Shown: piece by piece, positions 1 through 5,031 of the stretch
Layout of the letters: each line of letters begins with the position of its first letter
Numbering within the stretch: position 1 is the first letter of the stretch
Source of the DNA: Candidatus Competibacteraceae bacterium
Lineage (GTDB): Bacteria; Pseudomonadota; Gammaproteobacteria; Competibacterales; Competibacteraceae
DNA length: 5,031 nucleotides
Direction of reading: 5' to 3'
Assembly (NCBI GenBank): GCA_012032855.1
Contig: JAAUQA010000306.1
Location: 1 to 5,031 of the forward strand
The notes under the pieces: generated by a model
What the model saw: the letters and a program-made list of their open reading frames with translations, nothing else
What the model was told of the DNA's origin: nothing
Database searches by the model: none
Position numbers and translations under genes: made by a program

Positions 1-2
1 AA

Positions 3-752
3 GACGAGGCCCTCAGCGCAGCCGACATCGACGGCGATGGCGATGACGATTTGCTGTTAGGCACGCTTTGGCTGCAGCAGAATGATGATGGTTGGCTGGT
101 GATGACGCTGCACGACGCAAACGGCGCACCGGACCGCAACAAGCTGGCGGATATCAATAGGGACGGCCGTTTAGATGCCGTTGTGGGTTTTGAAGCGATC
201 AGCAAAGCAGGCCCGCTGGTCTGGTACGAACAAGGTACAGAGGTCACAGTCCCGTGGCGCAAGCATGTAATCGCAAACCCTGAAATTATTGGGCCAATGA
301 GTTTAGACGTGGCGGATGTGAATGGCGATGGTTATTTGGATGTTATCGCTGGTGAGCATAATACGGCGCAGCCAGAAACGGCCGCACTGTACGTCTTCTA
401 CAATCAGGATGACACCGGCTTGAATTGGGAATCGCAATTAATCTACATGGGTGATGAACACCACGATGGTTCTCAACTCTTTGATATGGATAACGACGGC
501 GACCTGGATATCATCTCAATTGGCTGGACACACGACCGTGTCCTCATTTATGAAAATAAGGGAACTGCTGCACTTGCCTCACTGTCAGAGTCCCCGATGG
601 ACCTACCCTTGGAGACTGCCACACCTGCTGTGGCGACCTCGGAGACGAGCCAAATCTCCGATCGAGTTTTTAAAGGATTGATAGTTTATTATCCTTTCAA
701 GAAGGGGAGGGTGCTATTGTTACGGATCAATCTGGCGTGGTACCGCCGTTGA
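3..752 (+). CDS. VCBS/FG-GAP repeat region of a surface protein (5' partial; ends at a frameshift)
   Basis: The reading frame is open from the window edge, so the true start lies upstream. Four calcium-loop motifs of the FG-GAP/VCBS type (DxDxDGxxD or DxNxDGxxD) are visible at 24-50, 150-176, 315-341 and 483-509, spaced 126, 165 and 168 bases apart. Such repeats form beta-propeller blades in extracellular adhesins and enzymes. After the last repeat comes a Ser/Thr/Pro/Ala-rich linker (about 570-660). It is followed by the opening of a LamG domain (GLIVYYPF, 675-698). The frame then runs into about 17 residues of non-homologous sequence and a stop at 752. A one-base deletion near 697-701 explains this: the next frame continues EGEGAIVTDQSG, as expected for LamG. 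I therefore read this and the frame at 805-1614 as one gene. Ligand and precise role are unknown. Confidence is high for the repeat family. Confidence 0.85.
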   Translation, partial: DEALSAADIDGDGDDDLLLGTLWLQQNDDGWLVMTLHDANGAPDRNKLADINRDGRLDAVVGFEAISKAGPLVWYEQGTEVTVPWRKHVIANPEIIGPMSLDVADVNGDGYLDVIAGEHNTAQPETAALYVFYNQDDTGLNWESQLIYMGDEHHDGSQLFDMDNDGDLDIISIGWTHDRVLIYENKGTAALASLSESPMDLPLETATPAVATSETSQISDRVFKGLIVYYPFKKGRVLLLRINLAWYRR

Positions 753-804
753 ATTTGGAAATCGTTGATCAATCCGCGACGATCTGGTTACCGCAGGGGG
801 GGTA

Positions 805-1614
805 TTGTTGGAAGCGCCCGGCCTCATCCGTTCCGTAAACGCTGCCGAAAAGATCGTGCAACATGTTCAAAATAACAACGCCCTCTCAATTGAAGCCTGG
901 ATCAAACCTGCTAATACGTCGCAAGATGGCCCGGCGCGAATTATTACGTTCTCTAGTGATCCTGATTTGCGCAATTTCACGGTAGGGCAAGGCCTTTGGG
1001 GTGATCAACCCGCTTCTGTTTTTGACGTTCGTTTGCGTACCACCGAGACGGATTTGAATGGGCAGCCATCGTTGACGACGGCTGCCGGTACTGTTCAAGT
1101 TGAGCCTACCCACCTAGTTTACCGGCGTGATGGTCAGGGAAATATAAGCGTTTACGTCAATGGTCTTGAAGCGTTGACCATTGCCCAGGCGGGTGGATTT
1201 GATAATTGGGACGAGCGCTTTGCCTTAGCACTTGGCAACGAACTGGACGGCAGTCGGGCTTGGCTTGGTGAAATCTATCTTGTTGCTATTTACGATCGGG
1301 CGTTGACAAATGCGGAAATTGCCCAAAATTATCGCGCTGGCTATTTGGTGGCTGCCGCTACGCCGGAAATTGAGTCAGATTCGCAAACGGCCGTGCCCCC
1401 GACAGCGTCTCCAACGGCCGAAATCCCGGCCTCAGCCACAACTGCATCAGGCGTATTGGCCGCGAATTCCCCTGTCTTGACGCCAACTGTTTCCCCTGAA
1501 ACGGTTGCTACAAGCGAAGATGGATCGGCGCTTTCTGTAATATGGTTGGGCATTTTCTTGCTCATTGTTATTATCATCGTTACCTTGTTAAACAGAGTTA
1601 GGAAAACTGTGTGA
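805..1614 (+). CDS. LamG/ConA-like domain, linker and C-terminal membrane anchor (3' part of the same surface protein)
   Basis: This is the continuation of the VCBS protein, not an independent gene; its first codon is only a TTG inside the domain and has no ribosome binding site. The LamG (laminin-G/concanavalin-A-like jelly roll) domain runs from about 675 to 1350 when two frame breaks are bridged (697-701 and the G run at 796-802). Typical LamG signatures are LSIEAWIKP, a central THLVYRRD, ISVYVNG and, near the end, GEIYLVAIYDRALTNAEIAQNY. A Thr/Pro/Ala-rich linker follows (about 1350-1525). Next is one hydrophobic segment (1537-1590) and a short basic tail NRVRKTV, which together suit a C-terminal inner-membrane anchor. 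No LPXTG or PEP-CTERM motif is seen. LamG domains commonly bind glycans or proteins; the ligand here cannot be read. With both breaks repaired the visible part is about 537 residues. Confidence 0.85.
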   Translation: MLEAPGLIRSVNAAEKIVQHVQNNNALSIEAWIKPANTSQDGPARIITFSSDPDLRNFTVGQGLWGDQPASVFDVRLRTTETDLNGQPSLTTAAGTVQVEPTHLVYRRDGQGNISVYVNGLEALTIAQAGGFDNWDERFALALGNELDGSRAWLGEIYLVAIYDRALTNAEIAQNYRAGYLVAAATPEIESDSQTAVPPTASPTAEIPASATTASGVLAANSPVLTPTVSPETVATSEDGSALSVIWLGIFLLIVIIIVTLLNRVRKTV

Positions 1615-1631
1615 GAACAAACTTGAGAGTA

Positions 1632-1663
1632 GACCAGACCACCAACCTGTGTGATGTCCGGTC
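1632..1663. repeat. Imperfect inverted repeat just after the LamG gene
   Basis: GACCAGAC (1632-1639) can pair with GTCCGGTC (1656-1663) with one A-C mismatch, leaving a 16-base loop. It starts 18 bases after the stop codon, where a terminator would be expected. There is no run of T after it, so it is at best a weak or Rho-assisted transcript end. Confidence 0.3.
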
Positions 1664-1786
1664 AACCAGTTCATCATTGGGCGATTGGTCATTTTGTAAG
1701 CTTAAATGTAACTTGTGCTGCCAATAATAAGTTTACGCTGTTCCCGCTGTGTTTCTTGCGACATAAACCCGGAATGCTACCTGCCC

Positions 1787-1815
1787 AATTGATGGGAGCA
1801 CGGTATGCATCAATT
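1787..1815. repeat. Perfect 8-bp inverted repeat upstream of the flippase
   Basis: AATTGATG (1787-1794) and CATCAATT (1808-1815) are exact reverse complements separated by 13 bases. The right arm runs into TTC, so there are four T in a row at 1814-1817. It lies 85 bases before the flippase start and just upstream of the possible -10 box at 1835. It could be an operator or a weak hairpin. Its AT-rich arms make chance a real possibility. Confidence 0.35.
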
Positions 1816-1900
1816 TTCAATATGATGAAGTGGCTATAGTAGCGCGACCCGAAAATTCACTCCTTCCATGAACAATTTATTCTCGCATGCGTAATTTAAT

Positions 1901-2311
1901 ATGAACACTACCAGAAAGACAATTGCTAAGAATGCCAGCGTGATGATGCTATCCCAGATTTTGACTTGGGGCATCTCGCTTACTTTAATGATGTTCCTCC
2001 CTCGATATTTGGGCCCCGTGGGTATGGGTAAATTACAGCTGGCAATTTCACTCTGGACCATTGTTGGCATAGTGGTTAGTTTTGGTATGGACACGTTCCT
2101 GACGAAGGAGATTGCTCGAACGCCAGAAAATATCAACAAGCTGTTCAGCGCCAGTATCGTTTTACGCATGCTGCTGTTTCTCTTGGGTGCTGCCGGTATG
2201 GCGGTTTATACTCGAGTGGCGGGTTACCCGATGATACGGTCCTCATTATCATTATCATCAGTTTTTCCAACCTTATTGGGCAGCTTGCTGGCAGCTGTCG
2301 CGCAACGTTGA
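1901..2311 (+). CDS. Oligosaccharide flippase (Wzx/MATE-like), N-terminal fragment
   Basis: Wzx-type flippases of the polysaccharide biosynthesis (MOP/MATE-like) superfamily move lipid-linked oligosaccharide units across the cytoplasmic membrane. This fragment shows the typical family opening: basic N-terminus, then NASVMMLSQILTWGISL, then FLPRYLGPVGMGKLQLA, then FGMDTFLTKEIAR. These correspond to the first membrane helices and the conserved arginine-rich loop. The ATG at 1901 fits the usual N-terminus length, although no Shine-Dalgarno sequence precedes it. The family-like sequence stops at VAGYP (about 2230). The remaining residues to the stop at 2311 are out of frame. One missing base near 2228-2231 (for example GGT TAC CCG GAT GAT) links it to the next frame. 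Repaired over both breaks, the gene spans 1901-3398 and encodes about 499 residues, a normal length. It could equally be an O-antigen, capsule or exopolysaccharide flippase. Confidence 0.85.
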   Translation: MNTTRKTIAKNASVMMLSQILTWGISLTLMMFLPRYLGPVGMGKLQLAISLWTIVGIVVSFGMDTFLTKEIARTPENINKLFSASIVLRMLLFLLGAAGMAVYTRVAGYPMIRSSLSLSSVFPTLLGSLLAAVAQR

Positions 2312-2538
2312 ACGGACTGGAGCGCATGGAATTTGTTGCGACCAGCGACATCGTAGCCAAGGGTCTGGTAACTTTGTTGACCATCATCCTTTTGCTGCTT
2401 GGGTATCGGTTGGTGACCGTTGCCCTAATGTCTATCTTGGGCAATCTGGTCAATTTTGCTCTTCAGTACCTGGCCCTACGACGTGGAAATATATTCGCCT
2501 GCAAAGATTTGATTGGACGCTTGCCAGATGGTTATTAA
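2233..2538 (+). CDS. Oligosaccharide flippase, middle fragment
   Basis: Continues the flippase in the next frame. The protein reads DDTVLIIIIISFSNLIGQ, then LNGLERMEFVATSDIVAKG, then two to three hydrophobic helices (LVTLLTIILLLLGY, VTVALMSILGNLVNFALQYLAL). The segment around the ER-M-F motif matches the usual loop of this family, where a flippase subunit resembles GLER or AMERM. A TTG at 2308 could serve as a start only formally; nothing suggests independent translation. The frame is lost again between about 2487 and 2505, ending with out-of-frame residues and a stop at 2538. Confidence 0.75.
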   Translation, partial: DTVLIIIIISFSNLIGQLAGSCRATLNGLERMEFVATSDIVAKGLVTLLTIILLLLGYRLVTVALMSILGNLVNFALQYLALRRGNIFACKDLIGRLPDGY

Positions 2539-3398
2539 AAGCCAGCTTTCCCTTCTTAATGATGAATGGCTTTCTGGTATTTTATGCCCAGGTTGATATC
2601 GTTATCATCTCGTTGTTGGTTAGCGAAGAGGCGCTGGGGTGGTATGGAGCGGCTGATCGCTTGTTCGGTACCTTGCTTTTTATCCCAACCGTATTCATGA
2701 TGGCCGTGTTTCCGGCCCTGTCCAGAATGCACGTTGACGCATCAGAGAAAATAACAAATGCATCGCGCATGAGTTTTGACCTACTTCTCTTGTCTGCTGT
2801 TCCGATAGGGCTTGGCCTCATCACAATTTCAGATTCGCTTATTGCCTTAATTTTTGGTCCTGATTTTGCCGAGAGCGGTCTGATTTTGAAGGCCTTTGGG
2901 ATTGCTCTAATTTTGATGTACCAAAATATTTTAATCGGAATGTTCCTAATATCTACTGATCGCCAGTATCCTTGGACGCGGGTGATTGTTATCGCCGCGA
3001 TTGCTTCAATCCCGCTGGATTTAATCCTGATCCCCTGGTGCCAACAGGTGTTCAATAATGGCGCTTTGGGTGGAGCATTTGCATATATTATTACAGAGGC
3101 GTTCATGTTGATTGCTGGCATACGACTGTTACCGAAAGGTACTTTAGGAAGGGCTAATTTATCTTTTGCCACCCGTACTCTGCTAGCTGGGGCCACAATG
3201 GTAGCGGCAACCTGGTGGTTAAGGGATGAATTTATACTGATTCCTATAGTCGTTGGGGCTCTGGTTTATTCTCTTAGCATCATTAGCATGCGGCTGATCT
3301 CACCTGAAATCTGGAGATTTTCGAAATACATAATGACGGGTGTCTTGCGTAAACTTGGTTTACAACATATGCAAGCAGCAAGGAATACGACAGAATAG
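2505..3398 (+). CDS. Oligosaccharide flippase, C-terminal fragment
   Basis: This is the C-terminal part, starting in frame from RFDWTLARWLLKASFPFL (2505-2558), a stretch typical of the centre of Wzx-like flippases. It precedes the conserved helix with an Asp in QVDIVIISLL and the AADRLFGTLLFIPT motif. About eight hydrophobic segments follow, giving roughly 12-14 for the whole gene. The latter half carries the Polysacc_synt_C-like region, with IFGPDF, then a mid-helix FGIALILMYQN, and LILIPWCQQVFNNGALGGAFA. The ATG at 2559 is an internal methionine, not a start. The stop is at 3396-3398 and the wzz-like gene begins 71 bases later, so both are probably co-transcribed. Confidence 0.85.
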   Translation, partial: RFDWTLARWLLKASFPFLMMNGFLVFYAQVDIVIISLLVSEEALGWYGAADRLFGTLLFIPTVFMMAVFPALSRMHVDASEKITNASRMSFDLLLLSAVPIGLGLITISDSLIALIFGPDFAESGLILKAFGIALILMYQNILIGMFLISTDRQYPWTRVIVIAAIASIPLDLILIPWCQQVFNNGALGGAFAYIITEAFMLIAGIRLLPKGTLGRANLSFATRTLLAGATMVAATWWLRDEFILIPIVVGALVYSLSIISMRLISPEIWRFSKYIMTGVLRKLGLQHMQAARNTTE

Positions 3399-3423
3399 AT
3401 TAAAATTGAAAAAGGCAAAGGAA

Positions 3424-3450
3424 GTACCTCGCCTGATTCCTGCTAGGTAC
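3424..3450. repeat. Short inverted repeat between flippase and wzz-like gene
   Basis: GTACCT (3424-3429) and AGGTAC (3445-3450) are exact reverse complements with a 15-base loop, located 11 bases before the ribosome binding site of the next gene. In the mRNA the stem could modulate translation, but a six-base match in a 71-base gap may be chance. Confidence 0.25.
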
Positions 3451-3460
3451 AAAGAAATTG

Positions 3461-3467
3461 GGAGAAG
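3461..3467 (+). promoter_or_regulatory. Ribosome binding site of the wzz-like gene
   Basis: GGAGAAG lies just before the ATG at 3470, with GGAG five bases from the start codon. It decides the start: an in-frame TTG at 3458 sits upstream of this site and would place the site inside the coding region. Confidence 0.7.
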
Positions 3468-3469
3468 TT

Positions 3470-4546
3470 ATGCTACGTTTAGTCATTTTACGTATCTTGG
3501 AAAGTTATTTTCGGCACCGCTGGCTGTATTTACTGCCAATCGTTTTGATGAGTGGGCTGGGGGTCATTTTTACTTTAACTCAAAAACCCTCTTTCACCGC
3601 AGGTGGCGTCCTGTACGTGGAAAGACAATCTTATCTCGCTTCCTTAACGGCCGTGCGTGACGCCAATGGGTCTATTTGGTCGACACCGGCCCAGATTGTC
3701 AGCCAGGAGTTTAACGAACTGCTTAGAACAGATGCTTTCGTGCGCGCCATTATCCAGCAGACCAATCTAGAAGAAGAGATGGATGATGGTATTCAGAATG
3801 TTAATAATGTAATCGAAGAAACACGTGAAAATGTTTGGGCAACGCCGCTAGGGGACAATCAACTGTTGATGAACGCTGTTCATGAAGATCCGGTTATTGC
3901 CTATCAAATTGTTACAGCGGCCATTGATGGCTACCTGCAATGGCGCATCAATGCTGGTCTGGCTGAAACTGAAGTGGCCCAATCCTTTTTCAGTGACCTT
4001 ATCGCTACGTATGAAGCCGACCTGGAAGCGGCCCGGGCAGAAATGGAACGCTATCTAGAAGCCCATCCGGTCCCGCTGCGCGGCGATCGGCCAGGGGAAG
4101 AACAACTAGAGATTGACCGTTTGCAGGCGAAGATTGACCTGGCGGCTACCCGGTACGCCTCAGCGTTGGACAAGGAAGAAAACACGCGTCTTTCTATGGC
4201 CCAAATAGAAAGTGATGCCCGGCAAACCTATTTCCTGATCGACGCCCCGCACGTGCCAGAAGAATCCGATACATCGCTGCGCAAACTGGCGCTTCAGGCC
4301 ATGATCTTTGTCGTGGTTGGTGTCCTTTTAAGCGGCGGCCTGATCGTTGGCACCGCCATCATCGATCGCAGCTTTCGCTTTCCGGTTGACGTAGTCCACC
4401 GGTTGGATCTACCGGTCCTGACGATGGTGGCTGATACGCCGACAACGTCCGAATTTCCGCTTAGAGTGAGCGCCAGCCGGGCCAATAGCTGGTTAAAAAA
4501 GAACAATTCCCGGAAAGATAAGTATGAAACTGTTCCGTCGAAGTAA
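3470..4546 (+). CDS. Wzz/Wzc-N-type polysaccharide co-polymerase (chain-length determinant)
   Basis: This 358-residue protein has the layout of a polysaccharide co-polymerase, which controls polymer length and export at the inner membrane. A short cytoplasmic start is followed by a first membrane helix (about residues 18-37, WLYLLPIVLMSGLGVIFTL). A long extracytoplasmic region carries a coiled-coil-like stretch at about 165-235 (YEADLEAARAEMERY and following, IDRLQAKIDL). A second membrane helix lies near 276-298 (AMIFVVVGVLLSGGLIVGT). The cytoplasmic tail contains the HRLDLPVLTMVAD sequence typical of Wzc/CapA-like proteins just before their kinase part. Unlike Wzc, the tail has no Walker motifs: the kinase-like domain is a separate gene that overlaps this one by 23 bases. 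This is the only long gene in the window without a frame break. Family assignment is firm; exact polymer is unknown. Confidence 0.85.
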   Translation: MLRLVILRILESYFRHRWLYLLPIVLMSGLGVIFTLTQKPSFTAGGVLYVERQSYLASLTAVRDANGSIWSTPAQIVSQEFNELLRTDAFVRAIIQQTNLEEEMDDGIQNVNNVIEETRENVWATPLGDNQLLMNAVHEDPVIAYQIVTAAIDGYLQWRINAGLAETEVAQSFFSDLIATYEADLEAARAEMERYLEAHPVPLRGDRPGEEQLEIDRLQAKIDLAATRYASALDKEENTRLSMAQIESDARQTYFLIDAPHVPEESDTSLRKLALQAMIFVVVGVLLSGGLIVGTAIIDRSFRFPVDVVHRLDLPVLTMVADTPTTSEFPLRVSASRANSWLKKNNSRKDKYETVPSK

Positions 4547-4764
4547 AGAAAAGATTGTCAAAAATAACGTTCCAGATTTAACCTTGCCGATGGGGATGGT
4601 ACCCCGGCTTACAAGCTGCCCGGTGAGCTAATTGACAGCATGCGCTATATGATCACGCGCATTGTGAAAAGAGGAAACTTTCCATCAAGGCTGGCAATTG
4701 TATCGGCCTTGCGCCGGAAGGTGTCACCTACATCACGCGTGCATTGGCGACAACCCTGGCGCAC
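4524..4764 (+). pseudogene. CpsD/CapB-type BY-kinase-like protein, N-terminal part, frame-broken and cut off
   Basis: The ATG at 4524 lies inside the end of the wzz-like gene, preceded by a weak GGAAAG (4512-4517), as is usual for these coupled pairs. As written, it hits a stop after 36 codons at 4632. With a one-base fix near 4584-4588 it continues LADGDGTPAYKLPGELIDS, then MRYMITRIVKRGNFPSRLA, then IVSALR. A second fix near 4713-4718 leads into EGVTYITRALATTLAH. The order (Arg/Lys-rich start, acidic linker, RxxxR helix, SALxxEG loop) fits bacterial tyrosine kinases that phosphorylate themselves and control chain length. The canonical loop GEGKTT is here EGVTY, so the ATP-gripping lysine appears to be valine. 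Family-like sequence stops at about 4764, where the GC-rich foreign part begins; Walker A', Walker B and the tyrosine tail are absent. It could also be a non-catalytic partner. Confidence 0.6.
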
Positions 4765-4767
4765 GGC

Positions 4768-4875
4768 CACGAGCTGCTCGCCTATGCTGAACGGCTGACC
4801 CGGGCTGCCATCGCCCGGGACATTCCCAAGTGGGAGAAGGTGATCAAGGACGCCAACATCAAGGTGGGCAACTGA
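4768..4875 (+). pseudogene. C-terminal remnant of a Bug/TctC-type solute-binding protein
   Basis: The frame reads ELLAYAERLTRAAIARDI followed by PKWEKVIKDANIKVGN and a TGA at 4873-4875. The final PKW-KVIKDANIK is the usual C-terminus of tripartite tricarboxylate transporter substrate-binding proteins (Bug/TctC family), which are periplasmic. The rest of that protein (about 290 residues normally) is missing upstream, where the kinase-like sequence stands instead. Base composition is about 65% GC here, higher than in the genes before it. It is in the same frame as the last piece of the kinase-like gene, so the two form a short fused reading frame. I read this as a join between unrelated sequences, not a real fusion. 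The family call rests on about 17 residues. Confidence 0.5.
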
Positions 4876-4877
4876 CC

Positions 4878-5031
4878 ATGGTGGACTTCACGCGTCTCGC
4901 GAAGGCGCTCGACGGAAATCCGGCTCTGCTGCGTCGGGCGAGGCTCGCCAGCCTGGCGCTGACGATCAGGACCGGCGAGGAGGCGATCGGCGTGCAGGTC
5001 GGCGACGGCAGTCGCCGTGAGCCGCGGTGCG
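4878..5031 (+). CDS. Start of an unknown protein in the GC-rich tail (3' partial)
   Basis: An ATG two bases after the preceding stop opens a frame that runs to the window edge with at least 51 codons, beginning MVDFTRLAKALDGNPALL. GGTGGG at 4863-4868 may serve as ribosome binding site. Composition is about 70% GC, unlike genes 1-4546. The short N-terminus (DFxxLAxALxxxPALxxxAR, then a GxxAIGVQVGDG stretch) loosely recalls small SCP2-like or related lipid-carrier proteins, but I do not recognise it firmly. Near 5008 a one-base frame change would give AVAVSRGA, so a base error there is possible. Function not assigned. Confidence 0.5.
   Translation, partial: MVDFTRLAKALDGNPALLRRARLASLALTIRTGEEAIGVQVGDGSRREPRC

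Larger units (their letters stand above)
1615..1900. other. Intergenic gap upstream of the flippase
   Basis: No gene is convincing in these 286 bases. A 62-codon frame (1651-1839) has no ribosome binding site, a composition unlike its neighbours and no recognisable family. Two tiny ATG frames (1868-1894, eight codons, and 1887-1904, five codons) lie just before the flippase start. The second overlaps that start as ATGA, but nothing shows that either is translated. A TATAGT at 1835-1840 could be a -10 box, yet no good -35 box lies 16-18 bases upstream, so I do not call a promoter. Two inverted repeats are listed separately. A promoter for the flippase operon most likely lies in this gap, because the preceding gene ends in a membrane anchor and the gap is long. 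Confidence 0.5.

Noticed and set aside
701..810. Programmed ribosomal frameshift in the LamG gene
   Set aside because: Both shifts occur inside one domain, with no slippery heptamer plus structure evident, and similar breaks occur in unrelated genes of the window.
1651..1839. 62-codon + strand frame in the intergenic gap
   Set aside because: No Shine-Dalgarno sequence, unusual composition, crosses both inverted repeats and matches no family I know.
1834..2169. 111-codon minus-strand frame with a hydrophobic C-terminal part
   Set aside because: Mostly antisense to the flippase N-terminus; hydrophobicity arises from reverse-complementing membrane-helix codons. No homology recognised.
2244..2260. 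Tandem CATTAT repeat (cattatcattatcatca) considered as a phase-variation tract
   Set aside because: Only two full copies, six-base unit keeps the frame, and it simply encodes a run of isoleucines in a membrane helix.
2582..3196. 204-codon open frame on the minus strand
   Set aside because: It lies fully opposite the well-supported flippase, has no recognisable family and no ribosome binding site; its length follows from the codon use of the + strand gene.
3340..3660. 106-codon + strand frame spanning the flippase end and wzz-like start
   Set aside because: Overlaps two real genes in another frame and does not resemble any protein family.
4717..4875. Genuine kinase/solute-binding fusion protein
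   Set aside because: The in-frame join has a one-in-three chance; both partners lack their core domains and GC changes abruptly at the border.
1..5031. CRISPR arrays, tRNA or rRNA genes, insertion sequences, attachment sites
   Set aside because: No regularly spaced repeats, cloverleaf-like sequences, transposase frames or terminal repeats were seen on either strand.

Overview
The window looks like a piece of a bacterial envelope or exopolysaccharide locus, all on the + strand. It ends in about 270 bases that look foreign. Positions 1 to about 4760 have moderate GC (roughly half, with AT-richer patches). The gene families (VCBS/FG-GAP plus LamG surface protein, Wzx-type flippase, Wzz-type chain-length protein, CpsD/BY-kinase-like protein) would fit a Chloroflexota (Anaerolineae-like) environmental genome, but that placement is inferred from protein style only.

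Layout: (1) 1-1614 holds the 3' part of a large secreted or anchored protein. It has at least four DxDxDG calcium-loop repeats, a LamG/concanavalin-A-like domain, a Thr/Pro/Ala-rich linker and a C-terminal membrane anchor. (2) 1615-1900 is a non-coding gap with two inverted repeats and no convincing promoter. (3) 1901-3398 is an oligosaccharide flippase split over three frames. (4) 3470-4546 is an intact Wzz-like polysaccharide co-polymerase. (5) 4524 to about 4764 is the N-terminus of its cognate CpsD/CapB-type ATPase/kinase, overlapping the wzz-like gene by 23 bases. (6) From about 4765 to 5031 the GC rises to about 68%. The sequence there reads as the C-terminus of a tripartite tricarboxylate (Bug/TctC) solute-binding protein, followed by the start of an unrelated gene.

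Genes 3-5 would work together. The flippase moves lipid-linked repeat units across the inner membrane. The Wzz-like protein sets polymer length. The BY-kinase-like protein normally controls the Wzz partner from the cytoplasm. The VCBS/LamG protein would sit at the cell surface and bind glycans or proteins.

The dominant oddity is sequence quality or decay. Six places need a single-base (-1) correction to restore family-like protein: about 697-701, 796-802, 2228-2231, 2487-2505, 4584-4588 and 4713-4718. All six can be explained as one-base deletions, which points to uncorrected long-read errors more than to biological pseudogenes. Together with the abrupt GC and gene-content change near 4760, the window looks like a low-coverage contig end, possibly chimeric. 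I do not see a convincing new biological system. The most interesting biology is a kinase-like protein whose Walker A lysine appears to be replaced by valine.
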